From positions 3,339,389 to 3,403,388 of the forward strand of contig NC_015577.1 of NCBI RefSeq assembly GCF_000214355.1: a DNA stretch of 64,000 nucleotides, written 5' to 3'. The DNA is from Leadbettera azotonutricia ZAS-9 (GTDB taxonomy: Bacteria > Spirochaetota > Spirochaetia > Treponematales > Breznakiellaceae). Of this stretch, positions 9,964-18,057 are shown in pieces. Position numbers and translations under genes: made by a program. How positions within the stretch are numbered: position 1 is the first letter of the stretch; every line of letters starts with the position of its first letter. The notes under the pieces are model-generated. The model was given only the letters and a program-made list of their open reading frames with translations. It was not told where the DNA came from and made no database searches.

Positions 9964-11235
9964 CTAGCCTACCACAAATTCCTTCAGCTTCCCCGCAGTC
10001 CTCTCATCAACCCGCGCATCCATCTCGATAAACTCGTCCTCATATTTCTCCGACAGGACTGTGCCGCTGCGGTGGAGCATTGCCGCCAAATCGCTGCGGG
10101 CATGGGGGAAGCGGAAGGATTGCACTGCCCCGGCGAGGAGGGATTCCATGCGCGCCAGAAGATCGCTTAGGCCCTCGCCGGTACTGGCCGAAAGGGGGAT
10201 GGCCCCTTCGTAACGGGTTTTAAGATCTTCTATATATGCCGAAGCTTCCGGGCGGTCGGCTTTGTTGAGGACTGTGAGCATGGGGACCTTGTCGGCGCCC
10301 AGTTCGCGGAGAACCTGGAGGGTAGTGTCATAATAAGCCGGGGCATCCGGGTCCGAAGCGTCAAGGACGTGAATGAGCAGATCGGAGAGACTGGCTTCTT
10401 CCAGGGTGGAACGGAAGGCATTGACGAGGTTGTGGGGGAGGCGGCGTATGAAGCCGACAGTGTCCACCAGGAGTATGGGGAGGCCGCCGGGGAGAAGGAG
10501 GCGGCGGCTGGTAGAGTCCAGGGTGGCAAAAAGCTTGTCTTCAGCAAGGACCTCCGCGCCGGTAAGGGCGTTGAGGAGAGTGGACTTGCCGGCGTTGGTA
10601 TAGCCCACAATGGCACAGACCTGCATGCCCTGCTTTTGACGCTGCTTGCGCTGGGTGTCGCGCTGGCGGCGGACAGTTTCGAGCTCTTCTTCCAGGCGGT
10701 GTATGCGCTGTTCCACAAGGCGGCGGTCGGTTTCGAGGCGGGTTTCGCCTGAGCCCTTTGTGCCGTAGCGGCCGCCTCGCTGGCGGTTAAGGTCTATGTA
10801 TTTGTGCTGAAGCCGTGGGAGGGAATAATAGAGTTCAGCCAGGCTTACCTGAAGGTCTGCTTCGCGGGTGCGGGCGCGGCCCGAGAATATCTGGATTATG
10901 AGTTCCTGCCTGTCGATGACTGAGATTCCGGTAAGCTCTTCCCAGTTGCGCTGCTGGGACGGACTGATGTCGCGGTCAAAGACAAGGCAGTCGGCTGCCA
11001 GTTCAATGGCTTTTTCAGATAGCTCTGCCGCCTTTCCTGTCCCCATGCCATATTGGGCGTGGTTCTCGCGTATGTGGACGGTCTCCTGGCCGGCTATTTC
11101 GAGGCCCAGGGTTCCGCAGAGGTCAAGAAGCTCGCGGCCAAGGGATTCGGCTTCTTTTTTGGAGATTTTATTGTCCCTGATGCCTATAAGAAAGGCCCTG
11201 GGGGCTTTTTCTTCCGTGGAGAGAGTCTCTTTCAT
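9964..11235 (-). CDS. hflX: Ribosome-associated GTPase HflX
   Basis: This 423-residue GTPase has an N-terminal HflX domain, the motif GGRYGTKGSGETRLE, a coiled-coil stretch, and then the G domain: G1 GYTNAGKST, G3 DTVGFI and G4 NKAD. HflX binds the 50S subunit and rescues stalled or stressed ribosomes. The start (MKETLSTEEKAPRAFLIG) gives a normal length. It faces the repeat-rich membrane protein gene across a 114-base divergent gap. Confidence 0.95.
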   Translation of the reverse strand: MKETLSTEEKAPRAFLIGIRDNKISKKEAESLGRELLDLCGTLGLEIAGQETVHIRENHAQYGMGTGKAAELSEKAIELAADCLVFDRDISPSQQRNWEELTGISVIDRQELIIQIFSGRARTREADLQVSLAELYYSLPRLQHKYIDLNRQRGGRYGTKGSGETRLETDRRLVEQRIHRLEEELETVRRQRDTQRKQRQKQGMQVCAIVGYTNAGKSTLLNALTGAEVLAEDKLFATLDSTSRRLLLPGGLPILLVDTVGFIRRLPHNLVNAFRSTLEEASLSDLLIHVLDASDPDAPAYYDTTLQVLRELGADKVPMLTVLNKADRPEASAYIEDLKTRYEGAIPLSASTGEGLSDLLARMESLLAGAVQSFRFPHARSDLAAMLHRSGTVLSEKYEDEFIEMDARVDERTAGKLKEFVVG

Positions 11236-11349
11236 CCTCTCTTTATAGCATAAATCTGGAATTTGCTATATACTAATCTATGTTATTGAGGGTTTTCGGC
11301 CGATAATAGGTAGAGACTTTCTAAATTCTATACATAGGGTATTTTTGGA

Positions 11350-13917
11350 GTGACGGTTTCACAGAAAGCAGCATTAAGCTTACTTATCTCTGTCGTACTC
11401 TTCGCAGGGTTTACCGTATTGGCATATACGGGCCTTTTCGATCTGGTCGAGGCCAAATTCTACAACCCTTCCATCGCTTCATCCCTGGCAAAAGAAGTTT
11501 CCAAGGACGCTGATTCCATTGGCGGTTTTTTGACCGAGCTTGAGGGACGTTTCCAGGACAGCTTGCAGGATGCTGCAATCAAACGCAGTTTTCTCCCCAA
11601 TCAAAGCGCGGAAGATATTTTTGAGCGTTCCCGCATATATGGCGTGCTCCTGGAATCCCTCGGAGGGCTTCAGTGGGTACGCTTTGTTGATGTAGGTGGC
11701 ATACGGCTCCACTATTCTACCTGGCAGCCCGACATATTGAGGCAGGACAGGCTTTCGACAGCTTACCGCAATTACAGCGACGATACCGGAAACATCCCCT
11801 ACGAGAGCATTGCCCAGGCTGATCGGGGCAAGCCCCGCCTCATTCCGGACGAGACCGGCAACCGCATACTTTTTTCCCTTCCTTTTTATGATTCTTTTGA
11901 TGTCTTCCGGGGTACTGCGCTTTTTTCCCTTTCCATAAGGGCTGTGGGCGAAAGGCTCATCAGCGAAGGGCGCATCAAGGTCGGCGAGAATATTTCAGTT
12001 ATCACAAGCCCTGCGGGTATTGTGACAGGCGCGCCTGTATCTGCCGAGGGGGCTTTAATTCCCCGGATTTCTTCGATATGGAACGAAGGGCTGCTTAACC
12101 TCACTGCCCTTGATTCGTCAGGCTCCGCTTCCTCATTGGCATTGATTTCAGCCAAAACCAGCCAGGGTATCTTTGCGGGCCGCCTTGTGGACGAAGGTCT
12201 TTTCGCCTTCCCCCAAATGATGAAGATGATACTATTGGCTTCGTTCTTCCTCACCGTGTATCTCACTGTTTTCCTCCTCTTTAATTTGAGGCAGGATCCC
12301 CTCACTATAGTTCAGAACCGCCTCAAGCAGCTCCAAATTTCCCTTATTGAACAGTACTACGACAGAAAGAGCGACATGGACTGGGGTCATTGGACCCGCG
12401 AGCTTGAACAGCGCCGCGACGAAATCCGCAGCGAACTCAAGCGGGGCCTTGGCCCAACCAAAGATAAAGATGATATTGACTCCCTCATCGACAAATCCTG
12501 GGACGAGCTTCTGGGTGTCATAGGCGGGCGCAAAGAAACCAGCATTGATGAAGCCAAGCTTCAGACCATATTGAATAAAATTCTCGCAGCGCCTACTGCC
12601 GCAGTACCCCCCGCTTCCGCAGCGCTGTCAGCTCCCGCAGCCGCAACGGGAATACCTGTGGAAGCCCCCGCAGAAGAAGTTGAAGAACTAACAGAAGCCG
12701 AACCTGCTGAGGAAGTCGAAGAACTGGCAGAGGCCGAACCTGCTGAGGAAGTCGAAGAACTAACAGAAGCCGAGCCTGCGGAAGAAGTTGAAGAACTAAC
12801 AGAGGCCGAGCCCGCTGAGGAAGTCGAAGAACTAACAGAGGCCGAGCCTGTGGAAGAAGTCGAAGAACTGGCGGAAGCCGAGCCTGTTGAGGAAGTCGAA
12901 GAACTGGCGGAAGCCGAGCCTCTTGAGGAAGTCGAAGAACTAACAGAGGCCGAGCCCGTGGAAGAAGTCGAAGAACTAACAGAGGCCGAGCCCGCTGAGG
13001 AAGTCGAAGAATTGCCTGAAGTTGGAGAAGGACTCCCGACAGAAACTGCAGGAAAACCCGCCAATGCGGACTTCGAAGCCCCAACCCAGCCACCTACCAA
13101 TGTGAAGCTGGTCTTTGGCGAAGATGACATCCCCTATATAGTAGAATCCTCGGGCCTTGAGCTTGTTGACGAAGATATAGACAAGGTCATAGAGGCCATG
13201 CGGCCTGAAAGCGATGAACCTGCTGAACTTGAAGAATTGGAAGAACTTGAAGAGGGCGAAAGCGGCATTGCAGAAGAAGGGGAGGCGTCGGCTGACAGCA
13301 AAAAAACGCCCCGCATGTCGGAAATGGATTTGGCTGACTTAGCCAGCAAGATAGAATTCAGCACCCTCCCTGATACTGATGAAGAAGAAGCCCTCCTGGA
13401 AAAAGAGCTTGAAATAGTTTCTCCCTTTGAAACCATGCTTTCGGGGTTCGACGATAAAGCTGAAACGACACTTGATGAAGAGCCGGTGCTTGAAGAGGCC
13501 GTGGAAGAAGCGAAACTCCCTGTGGAAATCCCGGCAGAGCCCCCTGCGGAAGAACCTTCAGAGCTTGAATCACCGGATGAAAAAAAAAACCCCTTAAAGA
13601 ACCTTGCGGATGCTGAAGCTCCCGGAAGCGGCCCCAACACCAAACTTGAAGCCTTTACCGTAAATTCGGGCATGTCCGTGATTTACAAGCCCTTCTTCCT
13701 TGAAGAATACGGCGATCCGGAAGAACTTGAAGCCATGCCTGGGGAAGATGATATTGAAGAAATTGCCTCCAAACCAGACACTGCGGATGACGATGCAATT
13801 ATAGAAGAACGCGAAGGCGTGCATTATGTAAACAAGGCTATACTGGATTCGGGTACCAAAGAACAGCTCAACGAAGATTTTAAAAATCTTGTAGATTCAA
13901 TAATACAGTTAAAGTAA
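11350..13917 (+). CDS. Membrane protein with long acidic 12-residue repeat tract
   Basis: I do not recognise a family for this 855-residue protein. The start is a GTG at 11350 preceded by GGAG with very short spacing. A first membrane helix (residues 8-30) and a second (about 295-315) bracket an extracytoplasmic sensor-like domain, as in chemoreceptors and histidine kinases, but no HAMP, kinase or MCP domain follows. After helix 2 a charged linker leads into nine perfect-length repeats rich in Glu, then a long acidic tail. The tail contains conserved-looking islands (VYKPFFLEEYGDPEELE near 780). It may be a scaffold or envelope-stress protein; the function is unknown. Confidence 0.8.
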   Translation: MTVSQKAALSLLISVVLFAGFTVLAYTGLFDLVEAKFYNPSIASSLAKEVSKDADSIGGFLTELEGRFQDSLQDAAIKRSFLPNQSAEDIFERSRIYGVLLESLGGLQWVRFVDVGGIRLHYSTWQPDILRQDRLSTAYRNYSDDTGNIPYESIAQADRGKPRLIPDETGNRILFSLPFYDSFDVFRGTALFSLSIRAVGERLISEGRIKVGENISVITSPAGIVTGAPVSAEGALIPRISSIWNEGLLNLTALDSSGSASSLALISAKTSQGIFAGRLVDEGLFAFPQMMKMILLASFFLTVYLTVFLLFNLRQDPLTIVQNRLKQLQISLIEQYYDRKSDMDWGHWTRELEQRRDEIRSELKRGLGPTKDKDDIDSLIDKSWDELLGVIGGRKETSIDEAKLQTILNKILAAPTAAVPPASAALSAPAAATGIPVEAPAEEVEELTEAEPAEEVEELAEAEPAEEVEELTEAEPAEEVEELTEAEPAEEVEELTEAEPVEEVEELAEAEPVEEVEELAEAEPLEEVEELTEAEPVEEVEELTEAEPAEEVEELPEVGEGLPTETAGKPANADFEAPTQPPTNVKLVFGEDDIPYIVESSGLELVDEDIDKVIEAMRPESDEPAELEELEELEEGESGIAEEGEASADSKKTPRMSEMDLADLASKIEFSTLPDTDEEEALLEKELEIVSPFETMLSGFDDKAETTLDEEPVLEEAVEEAKLPVEIPAEPPAEEPSELESPDEKKNPLKNLADAEAPGSGPNTKLEAFTVNSGMSVIYKPFFLEEYGDPEELEAMPGEDDIEEIASKPDTADDDAIIEEREGVHYVNKAILDSGTKEQLNEDFKNLVDSIIQLK
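12673..13014 (+). repeat. 36-base in-frame tandem repeats (9.5 units)
   Basis: Nine consecutive 36-base units (12673-12996) plus a partial tenth encode EEVEEL(T/A)EAEP(A/V/L). Units differ mainly at third codon positions and at two residues, so they expanded by duplication and then drifted under coding constraint. The tract probably varies in copy number between strains. Confidence 0.95.
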
Positions 13918-13937
13918 TGCAGCTAAGTGTAAAAATT

Positions 13938-14909
13938 TTATTTCATTAAATTGCGGGGATTAACCGTAACACCGTCTTTATAAACCGTAAAATGCAGATG
14001 GGGGCCGGTACTGATTCCTGTGCTTCCCACATCCCCTATCCTTTCCCCGGTTCCTACAAAAGCCCCGGCTTTTACCCTTGCAAGGCTCAGGTGGCCGTAA
14101 AGGGTGCGGTATCCTGAATGGTGGGAAACGACTACATAGTTGCCGAAGGTATCATTGTAGCCTACAGAACTCACCCTGCCGGCCATGGCTGCCCTGACCG
14201 CTGTCCCCTGGAGGGCACCTACGTCGAGGCCCGAATGGAACTGGCGGTCGCCGCCGAAAGGATTCGCCCTGTAGCCATAATTCGAAGTAATCCAGCCGGA
14301 AACAGGCCAGATAAAAAGATCGCCGTTGATCTCCTGGCGGTTAACCCAATCCATCTTTGCGCCGGGAATAAAGAGGCTGTCGTTTTCAACGAGGGTATCG
14401 GAAAAAAGCTCGTTGGCAATAACAATGGCTTCGGCGCTGACTTCATATTTTTCAGCGATGGCAGAAACAGCCTCGTCTTTTTTAGCCGCATAATAAACGC
14501 CATCCTGGTTGGGTATCTTCAAAATTTGGCCGATTTGAAGGAGCCTGGAATTTTTAATCCCATTCACCGAAAGGATGGTATCCTGATTGAGACCCGCCTT
14601 CATGGCGATATCTCCAATATAGTCGCCCTTCTCCACTTTATAGGAAGAAAAGGCAAGTATATGGGGCCTGGAATATTCTTCGGGTTCGGGGAGGCCTGAA
14701 AGTTCAAGGTCAATGGAAGCTTCGATAATAACCGGATTCTCGCCGGGGAGCATCCCGCCGCCCATGCCGTTTTTAGCCCTCCCCACGAGAGTTTCAGCGG
14801 GGGTATCAGGCTGGGCAGACCAACCCCAAGGCAGATAGAGAACGAGGCAAGAGAGGAGAAGGGTACGAAGAAGGTTCTTATCCTTCAGCCATATAAAATC
14901 AGCCATCAT
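13938..14909 (-). CDS. LysM/M23 family peptidoglycan endopeptidase
   Basis: This 323-residue exported protein has an N-terminal hydrophobic segment (LLLSCLVLYLPWGW) acting as signal or anchor. Two LysM modules follow (about 95-140 and 145-190; YKVEKGDYIGDIAMKAGL and YYAAKKDEAVSAIAEKY), then a C-terminal M23 metallopeptidase. The zinc-site motifs HSGLD and HLHF are intact, so it should be an active cell-wall hydrolase rather than an EnvC/NlpD-type activator. The start could be the ATG at 14909 or the adjacent one at 14906. It is downstream of the DUF151 gene on the same strand. Confidence 0.9.
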   Translation of the reverse strand: MMADFIWLKDKNLLRTLLLSCLVLYLPWGWSAQPDTPAETLVGRAKNGMGGGMLPGENPVIIEASIDLELSGLPEPEEYSRPHILAFSSYKVEKGDYIGDIAMKAGLNQDTILSVNGIKNSRLLQIGQILKIPNQDGVYYAAKKDEAVSAIAEKYEVSAEAIVIANELFSDTLVENDSLFIPGAKMDWVNRQEINGDLFIWPVSGWITSNYGYRANPFGGDRQFHSGLDVGALQGTAVRAAMAGRVSSVGYNDTFGNYVVVSHHSGYRTLYGHLSLARVKAGAFVGTGERIGDVGSTGISTGPHLHFTVYKDGVTVNPRNLMK

Positions 14910-14926
14910 CTCCCTTTATCGGAACA

Positions 14927-15481
14927 TTATACCATTTTGCCCTGGTCTTTATCCAGCAGGCTGATCTTGTCCCGTATTGAGGCAGCCTTTTCGTAATCTT
15001 CAGCAACCAGGGCTTCTTCAAGTTCATGCCTCAGGAGGGTCAAAGGGCTCTCGATCTTCCCTCCCATAACGGAATCCATGGGGCTCCCGGCTTTTTCCAG
15101 CACCAGGGGAGAGACAAAAACCGGGCATTTCCTGCGCAATGCCAGGGCCAGGGCGTCAGAGGGCCGGGCATCCAGGACAATGGGCTGGGTACTCATAGGG
15201 GCAGAAAACAAAAGCCTGGCATAAAAGACATCTTCCTTTATATCATAAATTTCGGCTCTCATAAAGATGAAGCCTGCCTTATCTGCCAGGTTGAGAAGAA
15301 GGTCATGGGTAAGGGGCCGCTCGACCTGGTAATTTTCAATGGCTACTATGATGGACTGGGCTTCCAAAGGCCCTATGAAGATGGGGATTATCTCTTCCCC
15401 TTTAAGGGGCTTAAGGAAAACCACATTCCCTTCCTCGGTCCGGGCAATAGTCCAGATTTCAGCTTCCAGCAAACCGTTCAT
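14927..15481 (-). CDS. Bifunctional nuclease (DUF151) domain protein with UVR motif
   Basis: This 184-residue protein has the BFN/DUF151 domain in residues 1-140, including LDARPSDALALALR and the IPIFIGPLEAQSI region. A C-terminal UVR motif follows (LRHELEEALVAEDYEKAASIRD), as found in UvrB, UvrC and ClpC adaptors. The DUF151 family is linked to nuclease activity in some bacteria, but its role here is not known. It lies ten bases after the polyprenyl synthase gene and 17 before the M23 peptidase, likely one operon. Confidence 0.88.
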   Translation of the reverse strand: MNGLLEAEIWTIARTEEGNVVFLKPLKGEEIIPIFIGPLEAQSIIVAIENYQVERPLTHDLLLNLADKAGFIFMRAEIYDIKEDVFYARLLFSAPMSTQPIVLDARPSDALALALRRKCPVFVSPLVLEKAGSPMDSVMGGKIESPLTLLRHELEEALVAEDYEKAASIRDKISLLDKDQGKMV

Positions 15482-15490
15482 ATTTTTCCT

Positions 15491-16573
15491 TTAACTGATC
15501 AAATCTACGAGGCCCGCCATGAGTTCCCGGCCTTCTTTTTTTAGGGGAAAGCCCGCAGCCTCCGCCCCGGTAAAGACCTTGCGGCTTTCGCCGATAAGTC
15601 GAAGCCCCCGCTGGTTAGCATCTTCCAAAACCCCGGCGACATCAAGGGCCGCGATAAATTCCTCAACCTCCGGAACGCCTGCGCCCCCTTTTCGGGCTGC
15701 CGCAAAACAGCGGGAGGCGAATTCTTTTTTGGCAGGGTTCCGGTGAAGGTAAAGCAAAACAGGGAGGCTCTTTTTCCCCTCCACCACATCGTCACCCCGC
15801 TTCTTGCCGGGAATGCCGGTGGTAAGGTTTTTGACATCGTCCAGAATCTGAAAACCCACGCCAAGTTTTTCAGCAGCCTCGCCAAAGGCATTGGCCAAGG
15901 CTAGAGCCTTGGGATCATCATATTGAGCTGCGCCGAAAAAGCCGCAATGTATCCCAAGCACCGCAGCCAGCCTTGCCAGGCAGCCGGTCTTGAGCCGGCA
16001 CATGCGGTCGTATTCATCAAGCCCAGGGAGAGAGCCATAATCGCGGTGCCAGGCAATGTCCATGGCCTGACCCAAATGGAGGCGGCGCATGTATTCGCCC
16101 CAAATTTGGCAGACCCTGTTTTTCGCTTCCGCCGAGGCATGCCAGGCTGAAATACAGCTTAATGGAAGAAAGTAAAGAAAAGCCCCGCTATTGATAGCCG
16201 AATCGCTGCCATAAATAAGATGCACCGCCGGTTTGCCCCTGCGCTCGTCCGAATTGTCCTCTATATCGTCATGGATAAGGCTGGCGTTATGGGGGAATTC
16301 AACCAGCGGCGTCAGGGCCAGGGCAGCCTCGGCGCCCTGTTCACCCGAAACACATTCCGCAGCCAAAAGCATGAGCAGGGGCCGCCACCTCTTGCCGCCC
16401 CGGTTCACCAGGTCCCATCCCGGCAGGGAAAGGGATTTTTCAAGCCCGGCGCTGACGCTGTCCCCAGGAAGGGCAAAAACATCTTCCAGCCAGGAAGGGC
16501 CGGGGTTTTCCGGCAGCCAGGTTCGGAGAACCGCTTCAATTTTTTCAAGCCTGGCAGTATACTCATTTTTCAT
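15491..16573 (-). CDS. Polyprenyl diphosphate synthase family protein
   Basis: This 360-residue trans-isoprenyl diphosphate synthase condenses isopentenyl diphosphate onto an allylic primer. GGKRWRP at about 60-66 and the first Asp-rich motif DDIED (LIHDDIEDNSDERRGKP) are intact. The second Asp-rich motif reads DDVKN, lacking the last Asp of the usual DDxxD, which many short-chain enzymes also vary. The chain length made cannot be read from this. It is divergent from rlmE. Confidence 0.85.
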   Translation of the reverse strand: MKNEYTARLEKIEAVLRTWLPENPGPSWLEDVFALPGDSVSAGLEKSLSLPGWDLVNRGGKRWRPLLMLLAAECVSGEQGAEAALALTPLVEFPHNASLIHDDIEDNSDERRGKPAVHLIYGSDSAINSGAFLYFLPLSCISAWHASAEAKNRVCQIWGEYMRRLHLGQAMDIAWHRDYGSLPGLDEYDRMCRLKTGCLARLAAVLGIHCGFFGAAQYDDPKALALANAFGEAAEKLGVGFQILDDVKNLTTGIPGKKRGDDVVEGKKSLPVLLYLHRNPAKKEFASRCFAAARKGGAGVPEVEEFIAALDVAGVLEDANQRGLRLIGESRKVFTGAEAAGFPLKKEGRELMAGLVDLIS

Positions 16574-16620
16574 ACAGTATCTTATTCTACATGAGCACCG
16601 TTCCTCATGGAAGGGTTACA

Positions 16621-17259
16621 ATGGCGAACTACGAAAAACTTGACTTCTGGTCCCTCAAGGCGCAAAAAGAGGGCTACCCTGCCCGCTCGGTTTATAAGCT
16701 CAAGGAGATGGACGAAAAGTTCAGCCTTCTCAAGCGGGGCATGAAGGTACTCGACCTGGGGGCAGCCCCCGGAAGCTGGAGCCTCTATGTGCTGCGGAAG
16801 ATGGCAGCCTGGGGAGAGGCTGCCAATAGCAACCGGCCAGCTTCCACTCTTGTTTCCATCGATCTCTCCCCCCTTTCGCGGGTGTATGATCAGGGGCTTT
16901 TTGACAGCAGCAATTTCTTTTTTATCCAGGGCGATATGACATCCCCGGAAAACACCGAAAGCATATTTTCCCGGGGGGGCTACAATCTCCTCCTGAGCGA
17001 CGCTGCCCCGGCCACCACGGGCAACCGTTCCGTGGATACCCTCCGCTCCCTCGGCCTGGCCGAAATGGCCCTGCATTACGCTGAGAACGCCCTTGCCCAG
17101 GGCGGAAACATGGCGGTAAAAGTGTTCCAGGGCGGGGATACCAGTTCACTGCTCAAAAAAATCCGCAGCCTCTTTGAGAGCGGAAAAAGCTTTAAGCCCC
17201 AAGCATGCAGGCCCGGATCATTTGAGACCTATTATGTGGGGCTGGGGAAAAAAACTTAG
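16621..17259 (+). CDS. rlmE: 23S rRNA 2'-O-ribose methyltransferase RlmE (FtsJ)
   Basis: This protein methylates a uridine of 23S rRNA using SAM. The SAM-binding motif LDLGAAPGSW and the preceding RSVYKLKEMDEKF are typical of FtsJ. Catalytic Lys and Asp residues are in the expected segments (LLSDAAP, MAVKVFQGGD). I start at the ATG at 16621, five bases after GGAAGGG, giving 212 residues. An upstream ATG at 16591 would add ten residues with no ribosome site. The last bases overlap the end of the convergent NYN-domain gene. Confidence 0.92.
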   Translation: MANYEKLDFWSLKAQKEGYPARSVYKLKEMDEKFSLLKRGMKVLDLGAAPGSWSLYVLRKMAAWGEAANSNRPASTLVSIDLSPLSRVYDQGLFDSSNFFFIQGDMTSPENTESIFSRGGYNLLLSDAAPATTGNRSVDTLRSLGLAEMALHYAENALAQGGNMAVKVFQGGDTSSLLKKIRSLFESGKSFKPQACRPGSFETYYVGLGKKT

Positions 17260-18041
17260 CGCGCCTTGCGCTTCCAGCGAATGTAGACCTGGCGGCCCGT
17301 GCCGTTGGCCTGGGGCCTTTCCTCGGTTTCAAACTGGGGGATGGCCCTGAACATGTCGCCCAGCTTATTAAAGCCATAGAGCCGGGGATCAAAATCGGTG
17401 GAGCGGTTGTTTATCTTCTGCCCGACGCCGCCGAGGTAGGCCCAGCCTGATTCTTCGGCCAAGTCGTCCACAACGTCCTGCAAAAGCTTTAAAAGCTTCC
17501 TGTCCACTTTTTTGATTTCTTTTTTGGTTTTTGCAGCCGGCCTGGCTTCATCCTCATCCTGCTCCTCTCCGGTATCGCGCAGTATTTCTGTGTAAATGAA
17601 TTTATCGCAGACAGAGACAAAAGCCTTGGGGGTTTTCTTTTCGCCAAAGCCGTAGACTGTGCGGCCGCTTTCGCGGATACGCGCCGCAAGGCGGGTAAAG
17701 TCCGAATCGCTCGAAACAATGCAGAAGCCATCGAGTTTTTCGCTGTAAAGCAGATCCATGGCGTCTATGATCATTGCCGAGTCAGTGGCGTTTTTTCCCT
17801 GGGTATAGGCAAACTGCTGAATGGGCTGTATGGCATATTCCAGAAGCCGTTCCTTCCACTGGCGCAGGTTGGTGCTGGTCCAGTCGCCATAGATGCGTTT
17901 AACGCTGGCGACTCCGTATTTGGCAACTTCGTCAAGAAGGCCCTCGATAATGGCGGGCTGTGTATTGTCCGCATCAATTAAAACCGCTAATTTGGCCTGG
18001 CTGACTTCAGCGGCCTGATTTGAAAATGGCAATAGTGGCAT
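17256..18041 (-). CDS. NYN-domain (LabA/DUF88-like) putative RNase with C-terminal LOTUS-like domain
   Basis: This is a 261-residue protein. The N-terminal NYN/PIN-like domain has acidic catalytic candidates in LIDADN, GKNATDSAMIIDAMDLL and VSSDSDF. The C-terminal 70 residues (LLKLLQDVVDDLAEESGWAYLGGVG) resemble an OST-HTH/LOTUS RNA-binding module. This arrangement is common in bacterial NYN proteins and suggests an RNA nuclease with its own RNA-binding tail. Targets are unknown. Confidence 0.85.
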   Translation of the reverse strand: MPLLPFSNQAAEVSQAKLAVLIDADNTQPAIIEGLLDEVAKYGVASVKRIYGDWTSTNLRQWKERLLEYAIQPIQQFAYTQGKNATDSAMIIDAMDLLYSEKLDGFCIVSSDSDFTRLAARIRESGRTVYGFGEKKTPKAFVSVCDKFIYTEILRDTGEEQDEDEARPAAKTKKEIKKVDRKLLKLLQDVVDDLAEESGWAYLGGVGQKINNRSTDFDPRLYGFNKLGDMFRAIPQFETEERPQANGTGRQVYIRWKRKAR

Positions 18042-18057
18042 AGTATAAATAACTCCT

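Noticed and set aside
12561-13130. Long minus-strand frame rich in Ser-Thr repeats
   Set aside because: It is the antisense reading of the acidic repeat tract of the plus-strand membrane protein.
13900-13960. AT-rich inverted sequence TAAAAATTTTA as terminator between convergent genes
   Set aside because: The stem is too short and has no GC pairs; not supportable as an intrinsic terminator.
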